A stretch of DNA of 32,000 nt from Bacteroidaceae bacterium (GTDB lineage: Bacteria; Bacteroidota; Bacteroidia; Bacteroidales; Bacteroidaceae), in the NCBI GenBank assembly GCA_017466325.1, contig JAFTUK010000033.1, forward strand, positions 1 through 32,000. The letters are read 5' to 3'. Shown piece by piece: positions 1 to 8,480 of the stretch (its first letter is position 1; the number at the start of each line of letters is the position of its first letter). The notes below the pieces were generated by a model. That model was not told where the DNA came from. It ran no database searches and worked only from the letters and a program-made list of their open reading frames with translations. The position numbers and the translations under genes were made by a program.

Positions 1-125
1 CAGAGCTAATCTTAGAGGAGTGATAGACAAAAAATTTTTCCTGTTCAGAATAGCCAAACTTTTTGCTTTTCCACACTAATTAACTACTGAGCCCACAAAT
101 GGGCAAACTGATTTGGGGAACAGAC

Positions 126-172
126 AAAAACAATAAGTGAGGGAGATGCAATTGCATCTCCCTCACTTATTG
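126..172 (-). terminator. Intrinsic terminator of tRNA-Glu, 42-bp perfect palindrome
   Basis: Positions 131-172 form a perfect 42-bp palindrome (21-base arms, no spacer) that abuts the 3' end of the tRNA. On the minus strand it is followed at once by five T residues (complement of 126-130). A very long hairpin plus a U-tract is the expected form of an intrinsic terminator. The plus-strand side has no T-run, so it works in the tRNA direction only. The arm length is well beyond what termination needs. Confidence 0.85.
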
Positions 173-244
173 TAGCGACTACGGGAATCGAACCCGTGTT
201 CCATGCGTGAGAGGCATGTGTCCTAACCCCTAGACGAAATCGCC
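173..244 (-). tRNA. tRNA-Glu (anticodon CTC)
   Basis: The minus strand folds as a full cloverleaf. The acceptor stem is GGCGATT with AGTCGCT, including a G1-U72 wobble, and the discriminator base is A73. The D-arm begins TCGTCTAG, as in bacterial tRNA-Glu. The anticodon stem is CATGC/GCATG around loop CTCTCAC, so the anticodon is CTC and reads GAG. The T-arm is ACGGG-TTCGATT-CCCGT. CCA is not encoded. The more common Glu anticodon is TTC, so this is probably a second isoacceptor. Confidence 0.95.
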
Positions 245-261
245 ATTTCTAATTTCGAATG

Positions 262-293
262 CAAAGGTATAACATTTCCTTCAAACATGCAAA
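262..293 (-). promoter_or_regulatory. Promoter of tRNA-Glu
   Basis: Reading the minus strand, TTTG (290-293) is followed after 20 bases by TACCTTTG (262-269). This is an exact match to the Bacteroidetes primary sigma factor consensus (TTTG, 19-21 bp, TAnnTTTG). Transcription would start around 257, about a dozen bases before the tRNA. A short dyad (294-308) lies directly upstream. Confidence 0.75.
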
Positions 294-383
294 CTTTTTT
301 CAAAAAAGAACTACCTAAATAACAACATTGTTATACACAAAGGTGGCAACGAGTCTAATGACAACCACATTGTTTTTACATTC

Positions 384-899
384 TTACTCCTCTAACTCTC
401 TTTGGAGAGTCTCCCACCCTGTCCTATCCTGCCACCAAACGTATAGTGTCTTGTAACGCTGTCCGGGGAAACGACGGGTACCAAGCGAAATGCGTGCAAA
501 GGTGGAGGACCATTCGTCCAAGGTCTTTTCACGACGGTAGTCCCATTTGGAGTATTTGCGCTTCAGTTGCTTCTTTATCTGCCTGTACTTCAGCATGCGG
601 GCAATCTCGTTCTCCATGAACTCGGAAAAGCATACACTTACCTGATGCACCGTATGGCTCTTTGGGGTGGCATGCACCTCAATGATACATTGCACACCAT
701 CGAACATGCCGGTGAACGAAGCTATCGTTTCTGACATCGTCTGCACCTCGTAGCCCTTGTCCTCCAGACTGTCCACAAAGGTTTCAAGGTTGCCTCCCAA
801 CGGCAGACCGAGGAAGAGGGCATGCTCCCCGCTTTGAGAATAAAGCGGCAACATGGAATACAGCGAGATGCATAGAAATAATGTCAGTATTCGGTTCAT
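384..899 (-). CDS. Secreted protein of unknown function, 171 aa
   Basis: The protein has an N-terminal signal peptide (basic MNR, hydrophobic stretch to about residue 20, likely cleaved after the YS of LYSQ). There is no lipobox, so a periplasmic or exported soluble protein is expected. After the signal comes FLGLPLGGNLETFVDSLEDKG, an opening I associate with a family of small uncharacterised Bacteroidales exported proteins; that link is from memory and weak. The second half is rich in basic and aromatic residues. It lies alone between the tRNA gene and the GH33-GH95 unit, on the same strand. No clear promoter is seen upstream; a GC-rich repeat occupies that space. Function unknown. Confidence 0.7.
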   Translation of the reverse strand: MNRILTLFLCISLYSMLPLYSQSGEHALFLGLPLGGNLETFVDSLEDKGYEVQTMSETIASFTGMFDGVQCIIEVHATPKSHTVHQVSVCFSEFMENEIARMLKYRQIKKQLKRKYSKWDYRREKTLDEWSSTFARISLGTRRFPGQRYKTLYVWWQDRTGWETLQRELEE

Positions 900-933
900 T
901 GCTTATAGTAACAAAAATCATTCATACCCCTCC

Positions 934-968
934 GTCGCTATGCGACACCTCCCCTGTCTCAGGGGAGG
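934..968. repeat. GC-rich double hairpin, REP-like
   Basis: Two adjacent hairpins: GTCGC-TAT-GCGAC (934-946) and CCTCCCCT-GTCTC-AGGGGAGG (948-968, perfect 8-bp stem). No T-run follows on either strand, so this is not a classical terminator. It lies upstream of the small secreted protein and resembles GC-rich intergenic hairpins at 7371-7389 and in the block after lpxC. Confidence 0.6.
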
Positions 969-1029
969 AAAGCTGCCAAGCAATCCACGGTCCAGTAATG
1001 TCTTTCATGCCAGGAGTATGTCTTGTTAT

Positions 1030-1071
1030 CAAAAACATTCCGTCCGAAGTTGATGATGCTTCGGACGGAAT
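1030..1071 (-). terminator. Intrinsic terminator of the GH33-GH95 unit
   Basis: A perfect 13-bp stem (1037-1049 with 1059-1071, ATTCCGTCCGAAG and its complement) encloses a 9-base loop. On the minus strand it is followed by GTTTTTG. It sits about 40 bases after the GH95 stop codon. Confidence 0.85.
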
Positions 1072-1111
1072 GGTTATCTTCAGGGTTCACACCCTTGTTG
1101 CAGTCATGTCA

Positions 1112-4100
1112 TTACTTAGACACCTTCTTCTGTCCGTTCTGGATATAGACCTGACCGGCAGGAGTATCGGGCAGACGACGGCCGCTGAGGTCATAGATGG
1201 GAGCCTCACCGTTTTCTGTACCTGCACCGCCAACAGAAGAAATGCCTGTGGCTGTGGTGAAGTCAATCTCCACTACGTCATCCTTTTCACAAGGTATCTC
1301 GGCAACGCCGTTCTCGTCGAGTGTTACATACACTTCCACGCCATTAACCTTCACACTTGCCTCGTTCAGTGCCATAGCACCCTTAGCACAACGTACCTTC
1401 AAGGGAGCGCCGGCATGGCTCTGGATGCGTACAGCCTGACACTTGCCTGCAGACCAGTTGAAGTCTACTGTGAAGTTGCCGATGGCCTTCATACCCTTCA
1501 CGTTGCCCTGCTTGTTCCATACGGTGGGCACGGCAGGCATGATGTTGATGTAACCGTGTGCACTCTGCATGAGCATCTCGGCAATACCTGAGCATACGCC
1601 GAAGTTACCGTCAATCTGGAAGGGAGCGTGACTGTCGAACAGATTGTAGTAGATACCGCCTGCACCGGCATTTGTACCATAGTCGGTAGAGTGCTTCAGA
1701 GCGTTCTTGATGATGATGTGTGCGTGGTCGCCATCCTGGGCACGTGCCCACAGGTTAACCTTCCAGCCCATTGACCAACCTGTAGCGGCATCGCCACGGA
1801 GTTTCAGAGAGTTGACGGCAGGAGTGAAGTATTCGCTCTCGGGAGTAATCTGGTCCATGGGGAAGAGAGCCATCATGTGAGACATGTGGCGGTGACCACG
1901 GTCGTTACTGATGTCGAACGGACTGTACTTCCACTCGCGGAGCAACTTCTCGCCGGTCTTCACACCATTATAGGTTGCACCCCAACTGCCGGTATAGGTC
2001 TCTGTATGCAGACCCTTGTCGGTCTTTTCGAGGTAGAGGTTCAGTTTAGCAACGTCCTCGGTGGTAAGACCAGTGTTCTCCACGCCAAGGATACCGATAG
2101 CTTCGCTCAGGTTCTGGAACAGATAGTAAATCATCTGCTGGGCATGAGCGGTACCGTCCTCGGTCTGGTTGTCGTGCTGCTCAGCACTGAACTCGTTTGG
2201 AGCAACGAATGTGCCATCGGGATCGAACTTGTATGCAGGTTTGTAGTTGCGTACACGTTCCTGTTCGTCCTGAGTGCTGTCGAAACCGCGGTCCTCTATC
2301 AAGCGGTGGAACCAGAACTGTGCGCAATCCCACATTACGGGGAAGGCCTTGGCCAGGAACTCCTTGTCCTGAGTATAACGCCAGTGGGTCCACAGGTGAC
2401 TGGTGTACCATACGTTGGCAACGAGGTAGTTGTCGCCCCATGTGCTCATGCTATTGTAGAGAGATGTCTCTGTAAGTACGCTCCAACCATAACCACCGTT
2501 ATAGCGGGTGCCCACTTCCTTCCAACCGGCACTGTTTGCACCACGAATGATGAAGTTGACGAAAGGCTTGTGCAGGTCAGAGAGGTTGGTAATCTCTGTG
2601 GGCCAGTAGTTCATCTGGATGTTGATGTTGGTGTGGATGTCAGAGTTCCATGGAGAATTGGTACCACGGTCGTTCCAGATACCCTGCAGGTTGTTGGGGG
2701 CAGCAATGGGCTTGCGGTTTGAACTGATAGCCAGGTAGCGTCCATAGTGGAAGTACAACTGCTCCAAGAACAGGTGGTCGTTGGCTGTGCTTGTACCATT
2801 GGTGTTCTTGGGATAGTAGTTGTCAACAAGAGTCTTGGTGTCAACGCTGGGAGTCTGCAGACCGAGGTCGAAGGTCATACGCTTGGTGATGGCGGTGAAG
2901 TCTTCAATATGATCCTTCTCAACAGCCACAAAACCCTTTGCAACAGCGGCTTCGATTGTAGCCTTTACCTCCTCGCTCACGTCTTCTGGTGTAACGGCGC
3001 GGAAGTATGACTTTGAATCTACGTCACCGATAAAGTTTGTTGCCCCCTTGAGGTAGAAGGTAACTTCGGTTGCATTCTGCACACTGATGCCCCTGCTTGA
3101 AGATTCCACGATAGCACCCTCATCGGCAACGACATGCAGACGTGCAGCATACTTGACAGTCATCTTGCCGGTGAAGTACGCCATACCGTTTTCATAAGTA
3201 ACACCGCCTGCACTTATATCCGAACCCGGTTCGATAGTAAAGTTCAGGTTCATCTTGTCCTCGCCCTCTGCCTTATACTGGGCAGCGATTACCTGATCAG
3301 GAGCAGAACTGAAATATTTGCGTGTAAACAGAGAACCGTTGCCGTTCTTGAACTGGACACCGGCAATACCCTCTTCAATATCAAGATAGCGCACATAGTC
3401 TGTAACGCCTTCATTTATGCTCTTGTCCTTGTTCTCCACGAAAACAGAACCGAAGTCCATGAATGTACGCTGTCCGCCACCGGCACCGACAACATTGGCA
3501 GCACCACTCCAGAGAGTTTTTTCGTTGAACTGAATTTCCTCGTTGTGCACGCCACCGAATATCATACATCCCAGTTCGCCGTTACCTAAAGGCAGGGCAT
3601 ACTCCATCCAGGGATAACTTACACCACTTGCTTCGGCAGAAGTCTTGTACCACAGGGTATTGGGATTCTTGGGCGCAAACTCCGTTACGCCGGTGATGTT
3701 CTGCACCTCATAGTAGTATGTATCGGGATAATCGTCAGGATTAACCTCGGTGAAGAAGAACTTACTGCCGGTATCACCTGTCACGCTGCCTGTGTTCCAC
3801 AATGCCAGGAAGTTTCCTCTTTTGTTCCACCAATGGTTACCGCCGTCTATCTTGACATAGGAAGGTGTACTATTGAAATTGAAAGTACCAGAGAACAGCG
3901 TGCTGTAACCATCAGTGCCGTCTTTAACCATCGTAGCACGTGCATTGGCCTCAGTACCTGTGATACCCAACACCTTAGAGAGACCTGTAGAATAGTTATA
4001 CACCTTGTATTTGCCGGTACTCTGGCTTACGAATGCCCATAAACCCTTGTTGTCACGAGGTTTGGCACTATTGGTCAGCAGCAAATTACCACCGTCGGTA

Positions 4101-4861
4101 TAGTCGGAATTCATGCTAACGAATCCTCCGTGTCCGCCCTGAATGGTGTAGAACTTGGTGTCAGCATCGAAATAACTTACATAGATAGTCAAACCGTCCA
4201 CATTTACAACGGCAAAAGTACCGTCCACAGATGTTGCCTGCACGTCAGACGCCTTGATGACAGCCTTGGTCGTTATGGTAGCACCGTCCTTGTATTCCTG
4301 ACCGTCATAAGTGAAACCGGCAGAAGCGTCTTCTGTACCAAGGACAACAACGGCATAGACCTTATCCTCGGGAATGGCTTCCTCTATGTAGAAACAGTTA
4401 CCGGCATCGGTTGTGGTCCAATTGTTCACGGCTATACCACTATTTGCCTGACCAGCAATCTGCGTATTCAATCCCTGACCACCTACGCACATCTTCCAGG
4501 GGTATGATGCATTGTCTACCTTCTCTATTGTAAGAGCTGCACTTGCAGCATCGGTAAACTTACCGCCCTGCCCTACATACTTCTGTGCGCCAACACTGAA
4601 AAGATAGTAGTTGTTACCATTCTTCTGGATATTAAACTGCAAGTTAGGATTGTCCAGACTATAAGTAACACTGCCTACGGATTTACCTGTACTTGTACAT
4701 AATTCACCCGGCATCTTGTCGCTGAAGAGCAAGAATGCGCGTTCACTCCTGATGGTGTAGACCTTGTCGTTATCCAACTGCGACAGGTCTGTCACCTTTT
4801 CAGCCCATCCCTGCACTGTGCAACAAAGAAGGGCAAACATCAAAAGATAAATCTTCTTCAT
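1112..4861 (-). CDS. Secreted GH95 family alpha-L-fucosidase with N-terminal accessory modules
   Basis: This 1249-aa exported enzyme has a signal peptide (residues 1-20). Two beta-rich accessory modules follow (about 25-165 and 220-385; ricin-like or carbohydrate-binding is a guess). The GH95 catalytic region runs from about 400 to 1180. Landmarks are LPLGNGELGCMIFGG (423-437), NINIQMNYW (745-753, whose two Asn match the catalytic Asn pair of the bifidobacterial GH95 enzyme AfcA), E894 as likely general acid, and QIDGNFG with D1084. GH95 enzymes remove alpha-1,2-linked fucose from host glycans or milk oligosaccharides; some act on alpha-L-galactose. The tail (from about 1220, IYDLSGRRL through GQVYIQNGQKK) resembles a type IX secretion sorting signal of Prevotella glycosidases. 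The sialidase gene ends 33 bp upstream on the same strand, so the two are probably co-transcribed. Confidence 0.92.
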   Translation of the reverse strand: MKKIYLLMFALLCCTVQGWAEKVTDLSQLDNDKVYTIRSERAFLLFSDKMPGELCTSTGKSVGSVTYSLDNPNLQFNIQKNGNNYYLFSVGAQKYVGQGGKFTDAASAALTIEKVDNASYPWKMCVGGQGLNTQIAGQANSGIAVNNWTTTDAGNCFYIEEAIPEDKVYAVVVLGTEDASAGFTYDGQEYKDGATITTKAVIKASDVQATSVDGTFAVVNVDGLTIYVSYFDADTKFYTIQGGHGGFVSMNSDYTDGGNLLLTNSAKPRDNKGLWAFVSQSTGKYKVYNYSTGLSKVLGITGTEANARATMVKDGTDGYSTLFSGTFNFNSTPSYVKIDGGNHWWNKRGNFLALWNTGSVTGDTGSKFFFTEVNPDDYPDTYYYEVQNITGVTEFAPKNPNTLWYKTSAEASGVSYPWMEYALPLGNGELGCMIFGGVHNEEIQFNEKTLWSGAANVVGAGGGQRTFMDFGSVFVENKDKSINEGVTDYVRYLDIEEGIAGVQFKNGNGSLFTRKYFSSAPDQVIAAQYKAEGEDKMNLNFTIEPGSDISAGGVTYENGMAYFTGKMTVKYAARLHVVADEGAIVESSSRGISVQNATEVTFYLKGATNFIGDVDSKSYFRAVTPEDVSEEVKATIEAAVAKGFVAVEKDHIEDFTAITKRMTFDLGLQTPSVDTKTLVDNYYPKNTNGTSTANDHLFLEQLYFHYGRYLAISSNRKPIAAPNNLQGIWNDRGTNSPWNSDIHTNINIQMNYWPTEITNLSDLHKPFVNFIIRGANSAGWKEVGTRYNGGYGWSVLTETSLYNSMSTWGDNYLVANVWYTSHLWTHWRYTQDKEFLAKAFPVMWDCAQFWFHRLIEDRGFDSTQDEQERVRNYKPAYKFDPDGTFVAPNEFSAEQHDNQTEDGTAHAQQMIYYLFQNLSEAIGILGVENTGLTTEDVAKLNLYLEKTDKGLHTETYTGSWGATYNGVKTGEKLLREWKYSPFDISNDRGHRHMSHMMALFPMDQITPESEYFTPAVNSLKLRGDAATGWSMGWKVNLWARAQDGDHAHIIIKNALKHSTDYGTNAGAGGIYYNLFDSHAPFQIDGNFGVCSGIAEMLMQSAHGYINIMPAVPTVWNKQGNVKGMKAIGNFTVDFNWSAGKCQAVRIQSHAGAPLKVRCAKGAMALNEASVKVNGVEVYVTLDENGVAEIPCEKDDVVEIDFTTATGISSVGGAGTENGEAPIYDLSGRRLPDTPAGQVYIQNGQKKVSK

Positions 4862-4894
4862 TTGATTTGTTGTTTATTTAGGTTAGTAATATAT

Positions 4895-6466
4895 TTATTT
4901 CACTGAATAGAGTCCGCATGTTATTGCCTCTAAAGAAATAGGCACATACACCATGGAATACCATCCCGGTTCTTCCTCATAGAAGAAGCCTATGCGACCG
5001 TCCTTCTGCAGGGTCATGGTGCTATATGCACTGCCTGTATGGCTGACGTGGTATGGCTGTTGGTTCCAATCCTCGGCAAATGCCTTGGGTGAGGCGTATG
5101 ATGCGGCCTCGGTAATGTCTTTCCAGTAAATCTTCACATCCGAACGTCCGTCGCCGGTTGGCAAAGACTGCAGGGCAAGGGTACGCTGTGCCCCGTCTGC
5201 CTTTCTCCGTGCCTGAAGGATGAGTATCTCACCGTTGGTACTGTTGCGTCCCACCTTTATGCCACCACGTTGCTGGTCGCTGGCAACTACGTCGCCCCAT
5301 GCTCCGTCCACTTTTTTCGGGTCATCGGAATACTTGTAGATATTGAAGAAACGTCCGGCACCCTTGCGGCTGCTCAGCACCACACTGCCGTCGGGCAGTT
5401 CTTCGCACTTGGGTTCGTCGCCACGGGGACAGGGCAATGCGGCCTTGCCTCCAAGGGCATGCCATGTCTGGCCGAAGTCATCGGTATAGAGCACACGGTT
5501 GCCATGGTTCTTTGTCCACACGGGGGCATATACACGATAATGGGTTCCCACCTTAATGGTCTTGCTCTGTGTCAGTTTGCCACTGCCTACGAAAAGGCTC
5601 TGCACACGATACTTGTCAAAGCCTTCCTCGCCACGCTGCATGAACGCACTATAGAACACGTTCGTTATGTCAGACCACGAACACATGGCTCCCTTGGGAG
5701 CAGGAGAGTGCTTACCGTCCAGCGCATCGCCCCAGGTTTTGCCATTGTCGGTGCTGTACAGGCGTGCCACGGGATTCGGCTCGCCGTCGGGCCAGTTGCC
5801 GTGCCAGCATACAGTATGTCCGCAGACGTCTATGAGCAGTATGGCACCGGTCTCACGGTCTACCACCATAGCAGGATCGCCGAAACCGTCATCGCGTACT
5901 CCCTCGTCGCTGTAACTGCCTTGGATAACGTATTTCCCTTCGCTCCACTTGCTGCCGTCCTTGGAACCAATGCGCATCACCTGGTCTACACGTCCGTAAC
6001 CAATGTCATTGCCACAAGGGCGTGCATCGTTTATAGCCAGGAGTTTGCCGTTCTTCATGGTCACGATGCTGGGTATGCGGAAAGGTTCCTTGTCGTTGTG
6101 GAACCACAGATACTGGTACTCGCTCTCTGCGTCGGCATCATAAACAACATTCCACGCATCGGGATGCTGTTCTATGCAACGCAGTGTATAGCCATGCAGT
6201 TTGTGCGCTCCTCTCAAGGCAAAGAACGCTCCGTCGGGTACATCAAAAGTAATGGTCTTGCCTGCCTCGTCGGCCTTTACCGTATAGAGGCTTGCCTTGT
6301 CTGCTATGCGGACTTCCAGCACGCCCATCCACAGATTGGTCTTGGGCGAACGTGTCTTGCCGTTCAACTGCACGTTCACCTTCACCGTCTCTGCCGTCAT
6401 AGGCAATGCCATCAGCATCAACGTCACAAGCGAGAATAATTGCTTAAGACTCTTGTTCTTCATCAT
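4895..6466 (-). CDS. Secreted GH33 exo-alpha-sialidase
   Basis: Sialidase that releases terminal sialic acid from glycans, exported by a signal peptide (about residues 1-26). Numbering starts at the ATG at 6466; a second ATG at 6463 is equally possible, and the in-frame TTG just upstream is less likely. Seen in order: an N-terminal beta domain (about 28-115); the FRIP motif (129-132) with the first triad Arg; candidate acid/base Asp154; Asp boxes at about 168-174, 238-245 (STDNGKTW) and 328-335; an EELPDGS segment with E356; Arg367; and GSAYSTM with Tyr481 as likely nucleophile. These are standard landmarks for GH33. Length (523 aa) is normal. It is the first gene of a two-gene unit with the GH95 enzyme. 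Confidence 0.92.
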   Translation of the reverse strand: MMKNKSLKQLFSLVTLMLMALPMTAETVKVNVQLNGKTRSPKTNLWMGVLEVRIADKASLYTVKADEAGKTITFDVPDGAFFALRGAHKLHGYTLRCIEQHPDAWNVVYDADAESEYQYLWFHNDKEPFRIPSIVTMKNGKLLAINDARPCGNDIGYGRVDQVMRIGSKDGSKWSEGKYVIQGSYSDEGVRDDGFGDPAMVVDRETGAILLIDVCGHTVCWHGNWPDGEPNPVARLYSTDNGKTWGDALDGKHSPAPKGAMCSWSDITNVFYSAFMQRGEEGFDKYRVQSLFVGSGKLTQSKTIKVGTHYRVYAPVWTKNHGNRVLYTDDFGQTWHALGGKAALPCPRGDEPKCEELPDGSVVLSSRKGAGRFFNIYKYSDDPKKVDGAWGDVVASDQQRGGIKVGRNSTNGEILILQARRKADGAQRTLALQSLPTGDGRSDVKIYWKDITEAASYASPKAFAEDWNQQPYHVSHTGSAYSTMTLQKDGRIGFFYEEEPGWYSMVYVPISLEAITCGLYSVK

Positions 6467-6501
6467 CAAGTATTAGGTTTTGGTTGTGTATTTTCATAAT
6501 T

Positions 6502-6536
6502 GAGCACATGCGCCCGTATGCTACGGACACATGCTC
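6502..6536 (-). promoter_or_regulatory. Stem-loop in the sialidase mRNA leader
   Basis: On the minus strand GAGCATGTG pairs with CATGTGCTC (9 bp with two G-U pairs), and an inner CCGTA/TACGG stem closes a GCA loop. It lies between the candidate promoter (6558-6565) and the start codon. No T-run follows. A role in mRNA stability or translation control is an inference. Confidence 0.4.
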
Positions 6537-6557
6537 GTCACGCACTACATTGCGAAG

Positions 6558-6565
6558 CAAAGATA
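6558..6565 (-). promoter_or_regulatory. Candidate -7 element for GH33-GH95
   Basis: TATCTTTG on the minus strand matches TAnnTTTG. The -33 region is only T-rich, without an exact TTTG at the right spacing. The start codon is about 90 bases downstream, giving a leader that contains the stem-loop at 6502-6536. Confidence 0.5.
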
Positions 6566-6618
6566 GTGTTTTTTCCTAAAACAGAAAAGGGAAATGTCGG
6601 ATATTGTTACGAGGGACG

Positions 6619-7362
6619 TTATTTTTCCGCCAGATACATGGTGCAGATACCAAAGGTAAATCGTTTCCACTGCACGAAGCGGAAGCCGGCTTTCTGCAGG
6701 ATTCCCTGCATCACCTCTCCCTGGGGGAATGCTTCCATTGTGGCAGGAAGATACGAATAGGCCTTGCTGTCCCTGCTTACAATCCAGCCCACCAGAGGCA
6801 TAACCACATGGGAATAAAGCCAGAACAGTTGGCGCATGGGGAAATGCGGCGGTGTGGCAAGTTCCACAATGAGCAGATGACCACCAGGACGAAGCACGCG
6901 GTACATTTCACCCAGACCGGCGTCAAGGTCTTGAAAATTCCTTACACCATAGGCTACGGTCACGGCATCAAAAGAACTTTCGTCAAAGGTAAGGTGCAGA
7001 CAGTCCTCCTTCTGGAAAACAATCTCGGTGCTCTGCAGTTCCGAGGCAACGGCATCCACCTTGCGACGCGCCACTTCCATCATGCCCTCGCTGATATCTG
7101 CGCCGACAATCTGCTGGGGTTTGAGCAACCGTCCTACCAGAATTGCAAAGTCGCCCGTACCAGTGGCTATGTCCAAGACACGTTTGGGGGTATACTTGCC
7201 CAAGGCCTCCACAGCCTTGCGCCTCCAGCCCTTGTCCACACCCATACTGAGGGCATGGTTAAGAAAATCGTAAGTGGGGGCAATGCCGTCAAACATTGCC
7301 TCCACCTGCTCTACCTTCTCTCCCTGCTGGGAGTATGGCTTTATCTGCTCTTGATTGTACAT
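6619..7362 (-). CDS. ubiE: Demethylmenaquinone methyltransferase UbiE/MenG
   Basis: SAM-dependent C-methyltransferase for the last step of menaquinone synthesis (demethylmenaquinone to menaquinone), cytosolic and acting on a membrane-bound lipid quinone. The 247-aa protein shows the family opening MFDGIAPTYDFLNHALSMG (23-41), the SAM-binding motif VLDIATGTGDFA (62-73), the acidic ribose-binding region VGADIS, and YGVRNFQD followed by a VLRPGG motif. In an anaerobe without ubiquinone, the menaquinone reaction is the relevant one. It begins 47 bp after purC on the same strand, and a GC-rich hairpin fills part of that gap. Operon membership with purC is likely, but the hairpin could modulate read-through. 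Confidence 0.95.
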   Translation of the reverse strand: MYNQEQIKPYSQQGEKVEQVEAMFDGIAPTYDFLNHALSMGVDKGWRRKAVEALGKYTPKRVLDIATGTGDFAILVGRLLKPQQIVGADISEGMMEVARRKVDAVASELQSTEIVFQKEDCLHLTFDESSFDAVTVAYGVRNFQDLDAGLGEMYRVLRPGGHLLIVELATPPHFPMRQLFWLYSHVVMPLVGWIVSRDSKAYSYLPATMEAFPQGEVMQGILQKAGFRFVQWKRFTFGICTMYLAEK

Positions 7363-7370
7363 TACAGATC

Positions 7371-7389
7371 CCCTCCCTCGCTGGGAGGG
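7371..7389. repeat. GC-rich hairpin between purC and ubiE
   Basis: CCCTCCC-TCGCT-GGGAGGG forms a perfect 7-bp stem and is followed by CCGGGG. The arms are identical to the closing arms of the 111-bp element at 8481-8591 and 16529-16639, as if only the ends were present. No U-tract follows on the transcribed strand, so it is not read as a terminator. Confidence 0.55.
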
Positions 7390-7409
7390 CCGGGGTATAT
7401 GTTTTTCTT

Positions 7410-8360
7410 CTACTTCCTACTCTCCAGCCACTTCGTCACGTTGCGCTCAATACGCTGCTGTATATCGCCTTCGCTATCGGCAGGAACAAACTTAGTGCCC
7501 GTAATGTGCTCGTACAGCTCGATATAGCGGTCGCTCACACTCTGTGCATACTCGTCTGTTATCTCGGGCATAACGTCGCCGGGGCGGTTCATGAAGTCGT
7601 GCTCAATGAGCCACTGGCGCACGAACTCTTTGGAGAGTTGCTTCTGGGGCTCGCCCTTCTCGAACTTCTCCTCGTAGCCCTCGGCATAGAAGTAGCGTGA
7701 ACTGTCTGGGGTATGTATCTCGTCAATCAGGATAACCTTACCGTCGCGCTTGCCGAATTCATACTTGGTGTCCACGAGGATAAGGCCCATCTTGGCGGCT
7801 ATCTCCGAGCCGCGCTGGAAGAGAGCACGCGTGTACTGCTCCATCTGTTCGTAGTCTTCCTTGCTTACTATACCCTGAGCAATGATTTCCTCCTTGCTGA
7901 TGTTCTCGTCATGACCCTCATCGGCCTTGGTGGTGGGAGTGATGATGGGTTCAGGGAAACGCTCGTTCTCGCGCATTCCTTCGGGCAGACGCACACCGCA
8001 TATCTCACGGCATCCGTTCTTGTACTCGCGCCATGCAGAACCTGTCAGATAACCACGGATAATCATTTCCACGCGGAAGCCCTCGGCACGGAGGCCCACC
8101 GTCACCATGGGATCGGGAGTGGCCAGTTTCCAGTTGGGAACGATGTCGGCTGTAGCATCCAGGAACGAAGCTGCTATCTGGTTCAGGCACTGACCCTTGA
8201 AAGGAATTCCTTTAGGCAGGATTACGTCGAATGCAGAAATACGGTCGGTGGCTACCATAACGAGAAGGTCACCATCAATGTCATAAACGTCACGAACCTT
8301 GCCGTGATATACACTCACCTGACCTGGCAGGTTAAAGTCTGTACGAGTTAATGCTTTCAT
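7410..8360 (-). CDS. purC: SAICAR synthetase PurC
   Basis: Phosphoribosylaminoimidazole-succinocarboxamide synthase, the ATP-dependent joining of CAIR and aspartate in purine synthesis. Visible motifs are [10 protein letters not shown] (18-27, ATP-binding loop), [11 protein letters not shown] (39-49), GSAWREY, the signature region LVDTKYEFG, and [11 protein letters not shown] near the C-terminus. At 316 aa it belongs to the longer PurC form common in Bacteroidetes rather than the roughly 240-aa E. coli form. It lies upstream of ubiE on the same strand. Upstream it is separated from phoH by 162 bp that hold a tandem array and most of a repeat element, so purC may need its own promoter. None matching the consensus is seen. 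Confidence 0.96.
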   Translation of the reverse strand: MKALTRTDFNLPGQVSVYHGKVRDVYDIDGDLLVMVATDRISAFDVILPKGIPFKGQCLNQIAASFLDATADIVPNWKLATPDPMVTVGLRAEGFRVEMIIRGYLTGSAWREYKNGCREICGVRLPEGMRENERFPEPIITPTTKADEGHDENISKEEIIAQGIVSKEDYEQMEQYTRALFQRGSEIAAKMGLILVDTKYEFGKRDGKVILIDEIHTPDSSRYFYAEGYEEKFEKGEPQKQLSKEFVRQWLIEHDFMNRPGDVMPEITDEYAQSVSDRYIELYEHITGTKFVPADSEGDIQQRIERNVTKWLESRK

Positions 8361-8418
8361 ATCTATATAATTTATATTTTACCTATTATACACTCCCGGC
8401 TTTCCAGTTGTCATGGGC

Positions 8419-8454
8419 CACAGACGACACTGATACGACTGATTTACACAGATT
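8419..8454. repeat. Degenerate 9-10-bp tandem array between phoH and purC
   Basis: Four related units occur with CACAGA, CACTGA, GACTGA and CACAGA starting at 8419, 8428, 8437 and 8447 (spacings 9, 9, 10). It is one of several short arrays of this period in spacers of the window. Confidence 0.5.
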
Positions 8455-8480
8455 CCGATTTCCGTTTTCCACCCTATCTA

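Noticed and set aside
94-107. Small hairpin GCCCA-CAAA-TGGGC near the window start
   Set aside because: Only 5 bp, no T-run directly after it, and the gene to the left is not in the window.
294-334. A/T-rich dyads (CTTTTTT-C-AAAAAAG and ATAACAA-CA-TTGTTAT) after the small secreted protein
   Set aside because: They are short and A/T-only. They could help termination of the gene at 384-899 but overlap the tRNA promoter; not strong enough to call.
5270-6439. Long plus-strand open frame opposite the sialidase gene
   Set aside because: It is fully antisense to a clear GH33 gene and no family is recognised.
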